A stretch of 64,000 nucleotides of DNA from Rhea pennata (GCF_028389875.1 NC_084666.1:61574422-61638421); one strand, 5' to 3'; shown: positions 1 to 11,871, counted from the first letter of the stretch. Numbers and translations: made by a program. The notes: a model not told the origin generated them from the sequence alone.

Positions 1-566
1 AATATTTTGACTAACTCTCGGTTCATAGAGGGGAAACATTTCTTTGGACGTTTAGGACAGAAAATGACTATTGAACAAGAGACCTAGTGGTGAAATTATC
101 CTTTGCTTTTGAATGACCAGCCACTAAAAAAAACATCTTTCACTGTAACTGCATATTTTGGCCTTTCAGTTTTGGCTGCAGTATTGGCAGTGCATGCATA
201 CTTAGGCCTCTTACTAAGGAGATAAATGCCAGAGCATGGAATTGTAAGTATTCCAGACTCCAAGGGGAGAGCAGAGCCAGGCTCCCTAATGAGCATACTG
301 GCAACTGATTCAGATATTATAATATTAGTAATTTCTTTGCTAAGTAGTGGCCCATATACATATTGCATGATGGATGACTGCTAAGCAGAAATCAAATCAC
401 CAGGTTTTCAGTGCTGTGCGTGCTGAGAGAGCTGATCCCAAGGCAAAACTCTATTGTACTAGTTTATGCTCATAGGTTCCTGCTCAGAATTGTTCCACTT
501 TCTCTATTTGGTAGTATACGTAAGAGATACTTGAAAGGTCTGTGAGCTTGACCGCTACCTTTAAAA

Positions 567-750
567 CAGTAGTCTTCAACTAATGGTTCACAAGCAGCAC
601 GTTGCCTCTAAGTTTTGAAATTGCTCAGGGCTAAAAGGAAATTAAAAAGTTAATAATAAGGCCAGCAGGGAGAGGAGTACATGAAGTTGCTGTGTCATGT
701 TACTTGTTCAATATTGTTGCCCAGAGGTCAGAAAAGTTTGGGGAACCACT
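567..750. mobile_element. probable non-autonomous hAT-type MITE relic
   Basis: The left edge starts CAGTAGTCTTCAACTAATGG and the right edge ends AGTTTGGGGAACCACT. The complement of the right edge resembles the CAGNGGTTCCCAAACTTTT terminal inverted repeats of hAT/Charlie elements. The flanking octamers ctttaaaa (559-566) and cttctaaa (751-758) agree at 6 of 8 positions, as expected of a decayed 8-bp hAT target-site duplication. The 184-bp length and lack of coding fit a non-autonomous copy. The family assignment is by eye and uncertain. Confidence 0.4.
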
Positions 751-883
751 CTTCTAAACACTTCTGTGGTGAAACAGATGCCATTCTCTTGTTTCAGCAA
801 ATGCTATAGTACGACCTCATTAGTCTTTGTCATTTACACAGTAAAAATTGCTTCATGCACAAAATTTTTTCCTGCTACAGTAA

Positions 884-1402
884 TCCTAGAATCATAGAAT
901 CGGTAAGGTTGGAAGGGACCTCTGGAGATCATCTAGTCCAACCCTCCTGCTCAATCAGGGTCACCTACAGCATGTTAGACAGGGTTGCATCCAGGCGGGC
1001 CTTGAAGATCTCCAGAGAAGGAGACTCCACAACCTCTCTGGGCAACCTGGTCCAGGGCTCTGTCACTCTCACAGGGAAGAAATTCCCCCTCATGCTCAGG
1101 CAGAACTTCCTGTGGTTCAATTCTGCCCATTGCCTCTTGTCCTGTTGCATGGGACAACTGAAAATAGTTTGTCCCCGTCCCCCTGACACCCTCCCTTCGG
1201 GTGCTAATACACATCGGTAAGATCCCCCCTCAGTCTTCTCTTCCCCAGGCTGAAGAGGCCCAGCTCTCGCGGCCGTTCCCCATAGGGCAGGTGCTCCAGC
1301 CCTCTGATCATCTTCATAGCCCTACGCTGGACTCTCTCCAGTAGCTCCATGTCTCTGTTGTACTGGGGAGCCCAGAACTGGATGAGGCCTCACTAGGGCT
1401 GA
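884..1402 (-). mobile_element. CR1 LINE, 5'-truncated copy
   Basis: Read on the minus strand, this copy ends at the low coordinate with the CR1 octamer tail (complement of CTAGAATCATAGAATC, about 886-901). Upstream comes the CR1 3' sequence with the usual 'ggttggaagggacctctggagatcat' type end. A minus-strand frame at 965-1189 contains the ORF2 C-terminal motif NFFPVRVTEPWTRLPREVVE, followed by SPSLEIFKARLDATL, which is diagnostic of CR1 reverse-transcriptase ORFs. The copy breaks off near 1402 inside ORF2, as usual for 5'-truncated CR1. The frame is largely open, so it is not among the oldest copies here. It sits only about 80 bp upstream of the ARSJ last-exon acceptor. Confidence 0.93.
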
Positions 1403-1431
1403 GTAATAAACCTAGGTGTTCATGGGTAAAT

Positions 1432-1481
1432 CTCTTCTTTTCCTCCTTGCCTGACCCATATGTCTCCTCCTCTGTCTCCAG
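1432..1481 (+). other. ARSJ: ARSJ last-exon 3' splice site and polypyrimidine tract
   Basis: A pyrimidine-rich run finishes TCCTCCTCTGTCTCCAG, with AG at 1480-1481. The homologous reading frame resumes at 1482 with the third base of an Arg codon, so the intron is phase 2. This agrees with the known ARSJ last-exon start (Asn-Gly-Arg, then Tyr-Gln-Ile-His-Thr-Gly). Confidence 0.85.
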
Positions 1482-2880
1482 GTATCAGATACACACAGGA
1501 CTTCAGCATTCTATTATAAGGCCTACGCAGCCCAACTGTTTACCTCTGGATAACGTGACACTACCTCAGAAGCTGAAAGAGGTTGGTTATTCAACACACA
1601 TGGTTGGCAAGTGGCACTTGGGGTTTTATCGCAAAGAATGCATGCCCACACAGAGGGGATTTGATACTTTTTTTGGCTCACTCTTAGGCAGTGGTGATTA
1701 TTACACTCACTTCAAATGTGACAGCCCTGGGATATGTGGCTATGACCTGTATGAGAACGACAATGCAGCTTGGGATCATGACAATGGCATCTACTCAACA
1801 CAGATGTACACACAAAAAGTACAACAAATCTTAGCTTCTCATAACCCCAGGAAACCTATATTCTTATATATTGCTTACCAAGCTGTTCATTCACCTCTTC
1901 AGGCACCAGGCAAGTATTTTGAACATTATCGATCAATAAATAACATAAACAGGCGAAGATACGCTGCCATGCTAGCTTGTTTAGATGAAGCCATAAACAA
2001 CGTAACTCTTGCTTTAAAGAAGTATGGTTACTATGAGAACAGCATTATCATATACTCTTCAGATAATGGCGGGCAGCCAATGGCTGGAGGAAGTAACTGG
2101 CCTCTCAGAGGAAGCAAAGGGACCTATTGGGAAGGAGGAATCCGTGCTGTTGGTTTTGTCCATAGTCCCCTTCTGAAAAACAAAGGATCTGTGTGTAAGG
2201 AGCTTGTGCACATCACAGACTGGTTCCCTACTTTGATCACACTGGCAGAAGGGCAGATTGATGAAGATATCCAGCTGGATGGCTATGATATATGGGAAAC
2301 CATTAGCGAAGGCAGACGTTCTCCAAGGGTAGACATCTTACACAATATTGACCCTATTTACACCAAAGCCAAAAATGGGTCCTGGGCAGCAGGCTATGGG
2401 ATCTGGAACACAGCAATCCAATCAGCCATCAGAGTGAATCATTGGAAACTACTGACAGGAAATCCAGGATACAGTGACTGGGTACCTCCTCAGGCTTTTA
2501 GCAATGCAGGCCCCAATCGCTGGCATAATGAGCGTGTCTCTTGGTCAGCAGGCAAAACAGTGTGGCTTTTCAACATAACTGCTGATCCATATGAACGAGT
2601 GGACCTTTCTGCAAGGTATCCAGATGTAGTGAAGGAGTTATTGCGGAGACTTTCGCAGTTCAATAAGACTGCAGTTCCTGTTCGATACCCACCTAAGGAC
2701 CCGAGAAGTAACCCTAAGCTTAATGGAGGAGTCTGGGGTCCATGGTTTAAGGAGGATGAAAAGAAAAAAAAATCAGATAAAAATAAGGGTGCGAACAAAC
2801 AGAAGAATAAGAACAAGAAAAAAGCAAATCGGAAAAAAGGGCAATCATTACGTTGCCATTCACGTCTTGCTGGTGGATAG
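1482..2880 (+). CDS. ARSJ: arylsulfatase J, last coding exon
   Basis: ARSJ is a secretory/lysosomal-type sulfatase that hydrolyses sulfate esters; its natural substrate is not well defined. The exon encodes about 466 residues from [11 protein letters not shown] to a TAG at 2878-2880. With about 133 residues from exon 1 (off the left edge) the protein would match the family length of about 599. Sulfatase signature 2 ([11 protein letters not shown]) is at 1585-1617, including the conserved Lys and His. The metal-binding DNGG is at 2062-2073, and [14 protein letters not shown] lies just after. Five N-glycosylation sequons are visible (NVT twice, NGS, NIT, NKT). The tail from about 2752 is Lys/Asn-rich, as in mammalian ARSJ. 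The catalytic Cys motif lies in exon 1 and is not in this window. The paralogue ARSI is close, but the Lys-rich tail and the CAMK2D neighbour favour ARSJ. No frameshift or stop interrupts the exon. Confidence 0.97.
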
Positions 2881-4395
2881 ACTTGAGCACATTCTTTTCT
2901 TCTGCCAAGTCTAAGTCAGCTTGGCCCAGCTTTCTTGAACTTCTGACAGAACATACTAGAAATGTCAGCTCTGCACTATGGATGAAAACCGTCACCTTTT
3001 TTTGTTCTCAGATTTCACCTGCACAAGATATCTTAAGACTCTGCCTTGAGTGTTATGTAAATGTCCACATGACAACCTTTCTCCTCTACAGGACGAATGG
3101 TGCTCACCCATCAGAACTACATTCCAGATAACAATGGAGATGACTCTGAATTTCAGTAATCCCATTTTTGACAGACAAATGGTGGGGTGATTCCATGCCT
3201 AGATTAGTCTGCGTATTCGGAGAGTGTGAGGAAGTTAATGGTAGATGTTCTCAAACAGACAGATCAGTCATAGGGAGGAAGGAAAAACAAAACTTAACTT
3301 CTATTCATCAAAGTGTTAGTAACCAGGCTATGATTTTTTTGATACAGCACAGCAATAACACAAAGCCATCAAAGGAACCTTTTTGGGGGAAAGGGGGTGT
3401 ACGTATGTGTGTTGAGGGGGAGCCTGATAGAAGGAAAGCTGCTTTGAATTAGACTGTGTCTATCTTACATAAATCAGAATTTTATTTTTCAATTCCCTAG
3501 TTGTGCTAAGCTTCCTTGCTTCCAGTAAAAACAAAAGGCTGTTATTCAGCACATGTGAACAACTAGCACATGCCTTGTGTAATTTATTATAGGCGTAGAC
3601 AAAAGCGCATCACATAAATGAATGTAATATTTAAACACTTTAAGATAACTATACTGCGGTCATAATTTATTTTACAGTACAATACTTAGTTCTCTTCCAT
3701 TAAACTTTAATTAGTGGATGATGCAAGGCACCCCTTTGGGTGCTAGGATTGTTTTTTTCCTTTGATTTTTAATTTTGTTTCAACTCTATCATTCAAAGAG
3801 TTTTATTTAACAGTCCAAATCCTCAGAGTACCGTAAAACAAGAAAATACTGTAGACACTGCCAGGATGAGGAAAGGAGAATGATTCAGGTACATCATTTC
3901 ATTCTGTATTTGCCTCCAATTATTTTGAATGTAACAAAGTGATTATTTAATTTAGTAGTCGTGTATGTTGTTCAGTTTCTGTACAGAAGCTAGACCATCT
4001 TTATGCTTTGGGGGAAAATTCTACTTTAAACCTTTTATTTATGTATCTATTAAAATAGTTTATTTTTATTGCATTCGTAAAAGTAGTGTGTCTCTTTCTG
4101 CATCAAAGACAGCATTCATGTCATTGTTTAATTTAAGTGAACTCAATAAGCTTTTCATTACTTTTTTTTTTTTGGTGCAGGGATGGTTTTATGGTATTAC
4201 CTTTCTGAAACAGTATTCCTTCTTCCAGTATGTATATAATTTGAGACATGGTTCAAACTTCAGGCCTTTAGAAGTGGCTGATTAAAAAAAAAAAATACTC
4301 AGGTGCTTAGATGGATGATTAATGGATGTACTGATTTCATATTCCTGGTCATCTATGGTAAGTGTTGCAATACATCTGCAAACGTAAGTCTCAAA

Positions 4396-4401
4396 AATAA
4401 A
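4396..4401 (+). terminator. ARSJ: candidate ARSJ polyadenylation signal (proximal)
   Basis: This is the first canonical AATAAA after the ARSJ stop, in CAAAAATAAATTACATT. Several usable hexamers follow, so the choice is uncertain. Confidence 0.3.
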
Positions 4402-5442
4402 TTACATTAAGTAAAATTGATGCTTCATTAAATAGCTGTCACCTATTTTGATAAAATTTAAAATAAGCACATTTCCAACTACATCTCACTTGACTCAGAA
4501 ATCACTAATAAAATTGATTACAGTTGAAAAATTAAAGATTTGCAAATCCAGTATACACTAAAATCTGAATCATGTCCAACAAAACAAAAAATTCTCATTT
4601 TTGGAAAAAAATGTAGCTGCAGACATATACTTACAAAAATTTGTAAATTGCAGATGTGCATCTGTTTATCAGAATAACACTGTCATTAACAAACTCATAG
4701 GGACTAGCTAGTCATATTTTAGAGTTACTTTTGTAATAAGTCACACTGGAGAAGATAAGAATGGGCATCTTGAATAATTACCCATAAATAATAATCATAA
4801 AAGGATAATGTGTAACCACATAAGTGTTTAATGTTGTCATCATTCTTTTTCATATTGTATGGTCCTAATAAGAATAATTAATGTTCTTAGGAATCCGTGT
4901 AGCTTTACTTAAGATCTAGAATATTCAGTGACTAATCAGGAAGTCAACTGTTCTTTAATTTCTCAATTCTTTTAAATGTAATACTGATGTCCTTAAAAGA
5001 AATGACAATAACATCTTAAAATACTATACTGCAAAGTGTCATGTATAAAATATACTGTTTTTTCTGTCTTTCAGAAAAATCTGAGACTTTTTAAAGTAGT
5101 CTGGGGCACTTACAACACACATACTTGTACAAATGTGCAGGCACTTTTATAATATACCTTTTGACTTTGTGAAAGAATCTACATTTCAGTAATCAACATT
5201 AGGAGAGAACTCATTTTGAAACAATATGCTGTCTGGTTTACTTCTTAACACATAAATCATTATGTTTTTGTTTGAAATACCTCTGTGTTACACACTGAGC
5301 TCAGCATCAGAAAGAGTAGTATTTTCAATTTTCCAAGGTCATTTAGAAAGGACCAAAATTAGATCATATATAAGGTAAACTATATATAAAACAGGACGGA
5401 AACATTTTAATTTATTTTGCCATTATCTTTTGGCATAATAGA

Positions 5443-5448
5443 AATAAA
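5443..5448 (+). terminator. ARSJ: candidate ARSJ polyadenylation signal (distal)
   Basis: AATAAA in GAAATAAAGGCATTGTAGTG is followed within about 30 bases by TG-rich sequence, which suits a cleavage/polyadenylation site. There is no transcript evidence here. Confidence 0.3.
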
Positions 5449-5470
5449 GGCATTGTAGTGAAATGTCATC

Positions 5471-7713
5471 ATTGTAGAAACAATTTTCCTCTCTTTTCCA
5501 TAAAATGTTTCATCATTGGTTTGGCTTTTATTGGTCTGAAGCAACCAGAGAGCATTATTACATTTTATTCCGTAATTATTTATTTCTGTTCTCTCTCAGG
5601 GCAAAATGGGAGACCTTGAAAGTAGTGAGTGCAAAGCAGAGCAGTAGATCAGTTGTTGTGTGCCTAATGCATATACACCACAGCAGAAAGTGTTCACAGC
5701 ACACAGTGGGAGTGCATTTTCTGAGGCTGCACTGGCTCACAGGTGATATCCTTGAAGTTGATACTCTGATCTGGTATAGGGCAAAAGCTGGATAACAGCT
5801 GGATTAAGAGAAAAACACAGTTTGGAAACTTTCTGGAATCTTTTACTGAAAATATCTTGAGGTGAAAATACCCCATTACAATTTTCCTATCTGCTCTGGC
5901 ACACTACTACTTTTCACACCAACAGTACAATGCTCTTTGGCTTTTGGTGACAGCACTTAGTCTCAAACCTGACTTTCTATTTAGAGTTGTAAACAGTTCA
6001 AATACTCTCATAGCAGGCTTTCACAGGTAATGTATGTCTCTAAGTGCATTGCATGTCCACTCTTAGGGAAGGTATGAGAAGTAGACGTTGCAACCAATGC
6101 AGAAAGGGCTACTAGGCTTACTGAAACCGTAGTCCTATATTCTCAAGCAAAACCAACAGTTCTCCTAATTGCTGGACAAGCATACTGAGGGAGTTGTTCC
6201 TTTAATGAAGGTAATACGTTTGTGCAAATGCAATCTTGAAAACTAACTGATACTTGTAAATTGTAGTAAGTCATCTCCCTACCCGCATCCTGAAGAGATC
6301 TAGAAAAGGACTGGGTGGAAGGCGGAAGTGCAGGGAATATTTTTTATTATTATTATTTTTAAGGTACTTTAAGCCTTCTATTTACCATATACTATTATGT
6401 GTACAGGGAAAAGACAAGACTGATAGTATCTCTCTAATCTGACATCCACACCTTTGGAAGGACCAGCCTGAGTGGGAGACTGTATTTCTTTCTTTTTCCA
6501 TGTATTATTGATAGCTGTGATCCTGGATCATCATTTCTACACGAAAGCAACCTGGAGAGTGAGAAGCATAACTGAAGGACAGGGAAAAAGAAAGAAAATC
6601 TCAAGAAAGAAAAGAAACAGAAGCAAGAAAACCTTGCATTCTGACGTGTCCTCCCTGAACATAGTGTATCATTCTTATTCTCTTTTAAAAATTTTGCAAG
6701 TGTGAAAAATATGTGGTGTTGTTCTCAGGCTTTCTCAATCTTTTTCTAAAACTCTTTGGAGAATTTTTCAAATAGCTTGATAGTTTTATCATCCACTGTT
6801 AAGGTAGCTATTATTATTTATCACTTAGCTTGATGTAAAGTTAGAGACAGAAGACTGTCCTGGTTGCAGATAAAGGTAAGTGTAATGGTAAGTAAATAAA
6901 AAAATAGAACTTGTTATATATGGATCGTTCTGTAAGGTATGAGGGAAAGTCCATGCAGTCTGAAGCTCAAGCATGGAAGATGAGTTATCGTAACTAGTGG
7001 AGTTGTCGGTGGCCAAAGCCATCCACAATAGATTCCTGCTTCTGCTGGGACATGAGGCTCTTTTGGAAAGTGAATTAGGCCATTAAAAGCAGCAACTTTC
7101 TCTCTCTCCTTGGAAGTAATGGATGCTGATTGTATTTCAGGCTGATGAAAGAGCACTCATGTTTCCATCTGTACAGGATTATACATAATAGGTTATCTGA
7201 GGTATTGTCTAGACAACATTGAAATTTAGTTTTTTGTGGTTTCATGGCACAGACTAAGCTTCTTTCTTTTTCTTTCTATATTTCATGCACTTCACGTTCA
7301 GCCACTCTCACTCTTACACAGCTGTCCACATTTTGAAAGTTTTCTTTTATAGAAAGCATTAGTTTTTTTTTCAATAGAAAGTGAGATAGTAATGAGAGGC
7401 TGAATAAGTTCAGATACTGGGCTGAAGCACAGAAGGAATAAACTAGGAAATGACTTGCTGTTAAAATTTATTTCACATTGAAATAACTTCAGATTTGATT
7501 GACGGCAAAGAATAAGAGTACATTCTGCAATGCAATTAAGCACAAGAAATGGATGTGTCTAAATTCTTAAACTACAAGGGGATAGTGAACTCCTTTAGGT
7601 AGCATTCTTTAGGGCAAATGGAAGTGCTGGATCGCCTAGTTTCCTTTCCAAGGGTGGTTCAGAAAATCTCTGAAGAAAGAAGAAAAAAATAATGTGATTA
7701 TATTTTATAGGGG
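5471..7713. other. intergenic, nothing recognised
   Basis: AT-rich single-copy-looking DNA. The open frames are all short and without family resemblance. A short A/G-rich patch (about 6560-6630) accounts for a spurious Lys/Arg-rich frame. Confidence 0.6.
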
Positions 7714-7785
7714 TTTCTTTTTTTTTTTTTTTTCTTTTTTTTTTTTTTTGTTTTTGTTTTTTTGTTTGTTTGTTTGTTTGTTTTC
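7714..7785. repeat. poly-T / (GTTT)n low-complexity tract
   Basis: About 70 bases of near-uninterrupted T give way to six or so TTTG units from about 7761. On the minus strand it produces a false Lys/Gln-rich frame. Confidence 0.9.
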
Positions 7786-10599
7786 CAGATCTGGAGATAT
7801 CTGTATGAACAAAGGACCTTTTCTTCATTGACTATTATTGTGCATTATTCCTAAGTCCTGGAAACAATACTTTGTAATTTTTAATATCTAGCATTCACTG
7901 ACTAACCACAGGTTCTTTCTATCATCTTGCCTTAAACCCAGTGAATATTTGTCAGGGATGTTTAAGCAAAGCAAATAAAATATAATTTGCTATATACTTT
8001 AATTTAATTAATTGAAATAGGAACGTTAGGTCCACCTTTCCAAAAAATACATTAGCTCAGGAATGGCCACTGGAATATACTGGAATATGTTGTCACCTGT
8101 TGACTACTGGCTTAATGAACTATACTCTCAGGACAGCTGTCCTCCAGACAGCACTTGCTGTTCTTGCTTTTTTATTTTTCTAGTTTCCAAGAAAAGGCAG
8201 AGAACACACATTCCCACAAAGAGGAACAGTTTTAGCAGTTAAATATCGGAAGCTTCAGTTCAGCAATCCATTTCTGTTCAGCAAAGTAGTCAATCTGGTG
8301 TATTTAAGTTTATTTCTGTAAAATATATTTAAAGGTCTTGATGAGGGGGTTGTGTAAAAGGCAGGCCAGTGTGAACATAGAAATATATTCTCTTTCCCTG
8401 AATTAATCTTGTTTTCACCTTTGCCAGGGAAGTTAATAATAATAGACATAAATATGAAAGAAGATCTAATTAAGTGCCTGGATCTGAATACTGCAACATA
8501 TGTATATTCCATGATATGGTTATAAGCTACTTCATAAATTCCATTTGTTTCAACTATACTCAGGGAAATGCTGTTAAAGTTTAGCTTGCAGCTGAAGTAG
8601 CAGAACTGATTAATGCCTGTTATTGTTAATTTCCATAAGGAGTGGAGAATAGGGTCCTGAAATGCCATGCCGACATGGTCTGAAAAATAAATTTTTGAAA
8701 TGCTAATAAAGAAACGTGTCTCAGTAAGAGTCAAGTATGTAATCACCTAAACTGCATAACATGAAAAGAACATATGTGGTTTGTTGTCATTTCCTAGATT
8801 TGCTTTAAAGATCACTTTTGATACTTCCTTGACAAGGCCATGGTTATTCCTCTTTCAAATGCAGTTTTTCTTCTGCAAGTTAAAATTAGCTAGCACAGAA
8901 CTCGTGCAATATAAAGTAAATGGGGTCCTAAAAGAATTAATTTTTCTTCACATAAGTATACAAAGGGCAGCTTGGAAAAGGCCGTAAATAGAATCCAAAT
9001 CCAGTATATTTGGAGAGGTTTGCCAAGATTTAATGCAAAAGACTAGTTCATTCTTTTGAAACAACCATTTGTATTTTTTAAGATTGTTAGAGAAGGAGAG
9101 GAAATGTGATCCCGTGAGAAAGTGAAGAGTACAAAGCTGAGACTGGTATGATACATGGAATGAAGAAAATGCAAGTTGCTTAATGGGAATATTTTGGGGA
9201 TTAAACTGAATGCCATTAAAGAAATAGCATCTTTTTTTTCCCTAAAATAAACAACCTTGAAAGTTCTGAATATTGGCAAAGCTTTAAGGCCAAGAGTGTT
9301 ATTACTAATCTCTTACCTTTGGGCAACTTATGTAAATCTTTCTCTGACAGCATAACTTTTTTTATACTGATTGGTCCTGGTTTTATTTGGTTTTTCATTA
9401 GCAGATTTTATTACACTTTATCACTCTGAATGGAGTGAACATAATTAGTTTTGATAAAGAACAAACCGGAACTTCTGGTCAGCACTGTTTATCTTTACCA
9501 AATTCTTAGGTTCTCAAGTAATCACTCAGCAATCTCATAGCCAGACTTATTTCTAATACGCTGTAATAATTGCTCTCTTATTACTATGTGGATAGCTATT
9601 GAGGATTTGAAAATTAACACTTATGTGATCCCCATTCTATTGTGGCAACAGAAGAAAATGCCCACAGTAGACATGGGGATGAAATAAAAATTCCCCTCCA
9701 CAATGAAGGGTTTGTGGAAGCACAGAGGGTGCACGCTGCCCTGGCCTTTAGCTGGCTAACTTCAGGAATTTACAGCCTTGCAACTTCTGCCTTTTAAATA
9801 CTTTTTCTTTGAGATTTTTATTGCTACTAGATTTTTGCCCTCTCTTTAAAAGGACTAGGCTAAATGATTAATTTTGCTTTCTACATCAAATGTAAAATAC
9901 TGCGTGGAACCCCCCCAGTGCTGAAAGGCAGCACAATAAGATCAGGAAGTGCCTGATTTGTGTCAGCTGCCCCAGGCATCCGTGGAGGAGGAACACACTA
10001 TACTGGTTCCAGTCCCAGCACTCTGCTTAACCTCCTACGGGTCTAGCTACCAAATCATTTCAATGAAAGTGACTAAACTTTTTAGCCTGTGAGTATGCCA
10101 GACTCCAATAGTAACACCCTGGTAAAGAGCAAATTCAGACCAAACAATGTATTTTATGGTTCTTGTACTTTCCAATCACTTTCTTGCTTCTGTGCACTTA
10201 ACTAAACTGGTGGGATGATTCTGTTAAAAATCCATAGAACTTTTTCTCTATCACAGAGTCAACAGGGTGAGATCTCATCCACATCTGTCTCCTTCTCTTT
10301 TGTTTCATCCATGCCAGCAAAGAGCAGCATGAGGATGTGTACTACAAAACAGTCCTTAAGGCCCAGCTAAAATTGTACTGTCTTTCTTATGTTAGCTGCT
10401 GTTGTTCCTCAGAGGAACACAGGAAAGCATTTTATAGAATCAAATCCTAAATTCAGCTACAGAATCCATAAATGAATGATAACTTTTCACTTGTTCTCAT
10501 AACCCTGGCTGGTTGTGCAGGAGACTTGTAAAATGTGGTGTCTTGTTAAAGACACAAGCTTGCTGGGTTGCAATTTCCTGTACTTCTTTTTAATTCCCA
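7786..10599. other. intergenic, nothing recognised
   Basis: Mostly AT-rich, non-repetitive sequence. The longest open frame (minus strand, 8255-8746, 163 codons) has no recognisable domain and an AT-driven Ile/Phe/Asn/Ser-rich composition. Confidence 0.55.
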
Positions 10600-11420
10600 T
10601 TTGATTACTCAAACCTAGTAACTTCTGTTTGACTAGGAGACAACTGTTACTGGCTCAACTTCAAGAGAAGCATCTAGTTCTGATTTAAAGGCAGTAAAAT
10701 ATGAAGTATCTATTACTTCCCATTGGAGATGTGTTATAATGTTTAATATCTCTTTAAGTTAAAAAAATATATACCTTATTTCTAATTTAAGTCTTGTCTG
10801 GCTATAGATTCCAGCTTTATGATGCCTTTCTTTCCTAGACTAAAGAGTCCTTTGGCACTGGTGTTTTCCTCCTTTATTGCACTTTCATATTCTATTTTTT
10901 TTCTTTTTTTTCTTTTTAAGCAGATGGAGTCCTTATAGCCTATCACTGTCATTGTATGGCTCTTTTCCCCATTCCTGAATAGGAGCTGTGGCTGTTTTGC
11001 ATACCTTTTCCAGTTTCTCAGTAGACTATGAAAAATGTGGACATTGGGAATGGATACAGTATTCCAGGATTAGTTTCACTTGAGCCATATAACAGAAGAA
11101 ATATCATCTCAGAAGTAAGGAGTCCCTACTCCTCTGCCTCTGATGAATTGCATGTCATCTGTGAGTGCTAAATTGATTTAAGGATTCTCTCCACCCAGCC
11201 AACCTGCTGATGCACCTTCATTCTAAGTTAAAAGTATTCCACAGGTTTCAGTCAAACACATTTGGAGTAGGCTAAATTTACCATGTAATCTATGTCACTT
11301 TGCAGTTGCCTTTTTATATACCATTTCAACATTCTTTGTGTCGCCTGAAAATCTTATCTGCAGTCATTTTCTAATTCCGAATAATGCAAGGAAATTTTGC
11401 ATGAACTGGACCTCATTCTA
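10600..11420 (-). mobile_element. ancient L3/CR1-like LINE fragment
   Basis: On the + strand this reads as the reverse complement of the 3' portion of an old CR1/L3-type LINE. Recognisable blocks, in order, are a poorly preserved 'tgatttaaaggcag' block, 'ccttatttctaatttaa', 'gatgcctttctttcctaga', 'atgtggacattgggaa' with 'acagtattccaggatta', and 'attctttgtgtcgcctga'. The copy is heavily decayed with no open frame. The identification is from recalled consensus sequence; exact ends and subfamily need RepeatMasker. Confidence 0.75.
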
Positions 11421-11811
11421 CTTCCTGTGAAAGCACTTGTGTTTAAGAAGTTTCTCATTGGCAGCTACATTCAAGGCATACTAGTTAACCAGTGCTAATT
11501 CAATTTAGTGTATGTTCAGCTTGTGCTGAGTTATTTTAACCTGTTGACTGCTTAGTTCAAGTAGCCAAACAGTTTGGCATTCAGGAGACTTGCAAGCCTA
11601 AACCTAGTGTGGTGCTGGGCAGCTGTAGTGTTCAAGCTCTCTGCCCTGCAGGCAGCACTGAAGCTAGAGCATCCCCTGCTGCTTGAATCTCAGGATGACA
11701 TGCCAGGGCCAGAAGTCCGGGCAGGGAGCTGGCCCTTTACTTTGGTGTCTACTCAGCTGTTTGGCATGAGGCAATCTCTTACCCCTTAGATGTTGTTTAG
11801 TCTTATATAGA

Positions 11812-11871
11812 GAAAAAACAAACAAACAAACAAAAACAAAAAACAAACAAACAAACAAAAAAAAAAACAAA
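11812..11871. repeat. (CAAA)n microsatellite
   Basis: About 60 bases of AAAC units interrupted by A-runs. It is the complement in kind of the (GTTT)n tract at 7.7 kb. Confidence 0.92.

Larger units (their letters stand above)
1..1481 (+). other. ARSJ: ARSJ last intron (3' part)
   Basis: This non-coding stretch ends in a pyrimidine-rich tract and an AG at 1480-1481, directly before the ARSJ reading frame. It is read as the 3' end of the intron separating ARSJ exon 1 (outside the window, carrying the signal peptide and the Cys-x-Pro-Ser-Arg formylglycine site in this family) from the last exon. It contains a probable hAT MITE relic (567-750) and a CR1 LINE (884-1402). I see nothing coding in 1-566; the short open frames there have no family resemblance. 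Confidence 0.85.
2881..5470 (+). other. ARSJ: ARSJ 3' UTR and immediate downstream DNA
   Basis: AT-rich sequence follows the ARSJ stop with no coding resemblance. The 3' UTR end cannot be fixed from sequence. AATAAA hexamers occur at 4396-4401, 4507-4512 and 5443-5448, so a UTR of about 1.5 to 2.6 kb is possible. A strong acceptor-like site at 4180 and a donor-like site at 4358 are described as a separate finding. Confidence 0.5.

Noticed and set aside
965-1220. Several open frames of 74-121 codons on both strands in the ARSJ intron
   Set aside because: They are inside the CR1 LINE; only the minus-strand frame is meaningful, as a CR1 ORF2 remnant, not a host gene.
1447-1481. Extending the ARSJ frame upstream to position 1447
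   Set aside because: The extra residues come from the intron polypyrimidine tract, the 'start' would be TTG, and homology begins exactly after the AG at 1481.
7595-7828. Lys/Gln-rich minus-strand open frame
   Set aside because: Translation of the poly-T/(GTTT)n tract.
8255-8746. 163-codon minus-strand open frame
   Set aside because: AT-driven composition, no recognisable domain or signal, and no promoter or splice context.
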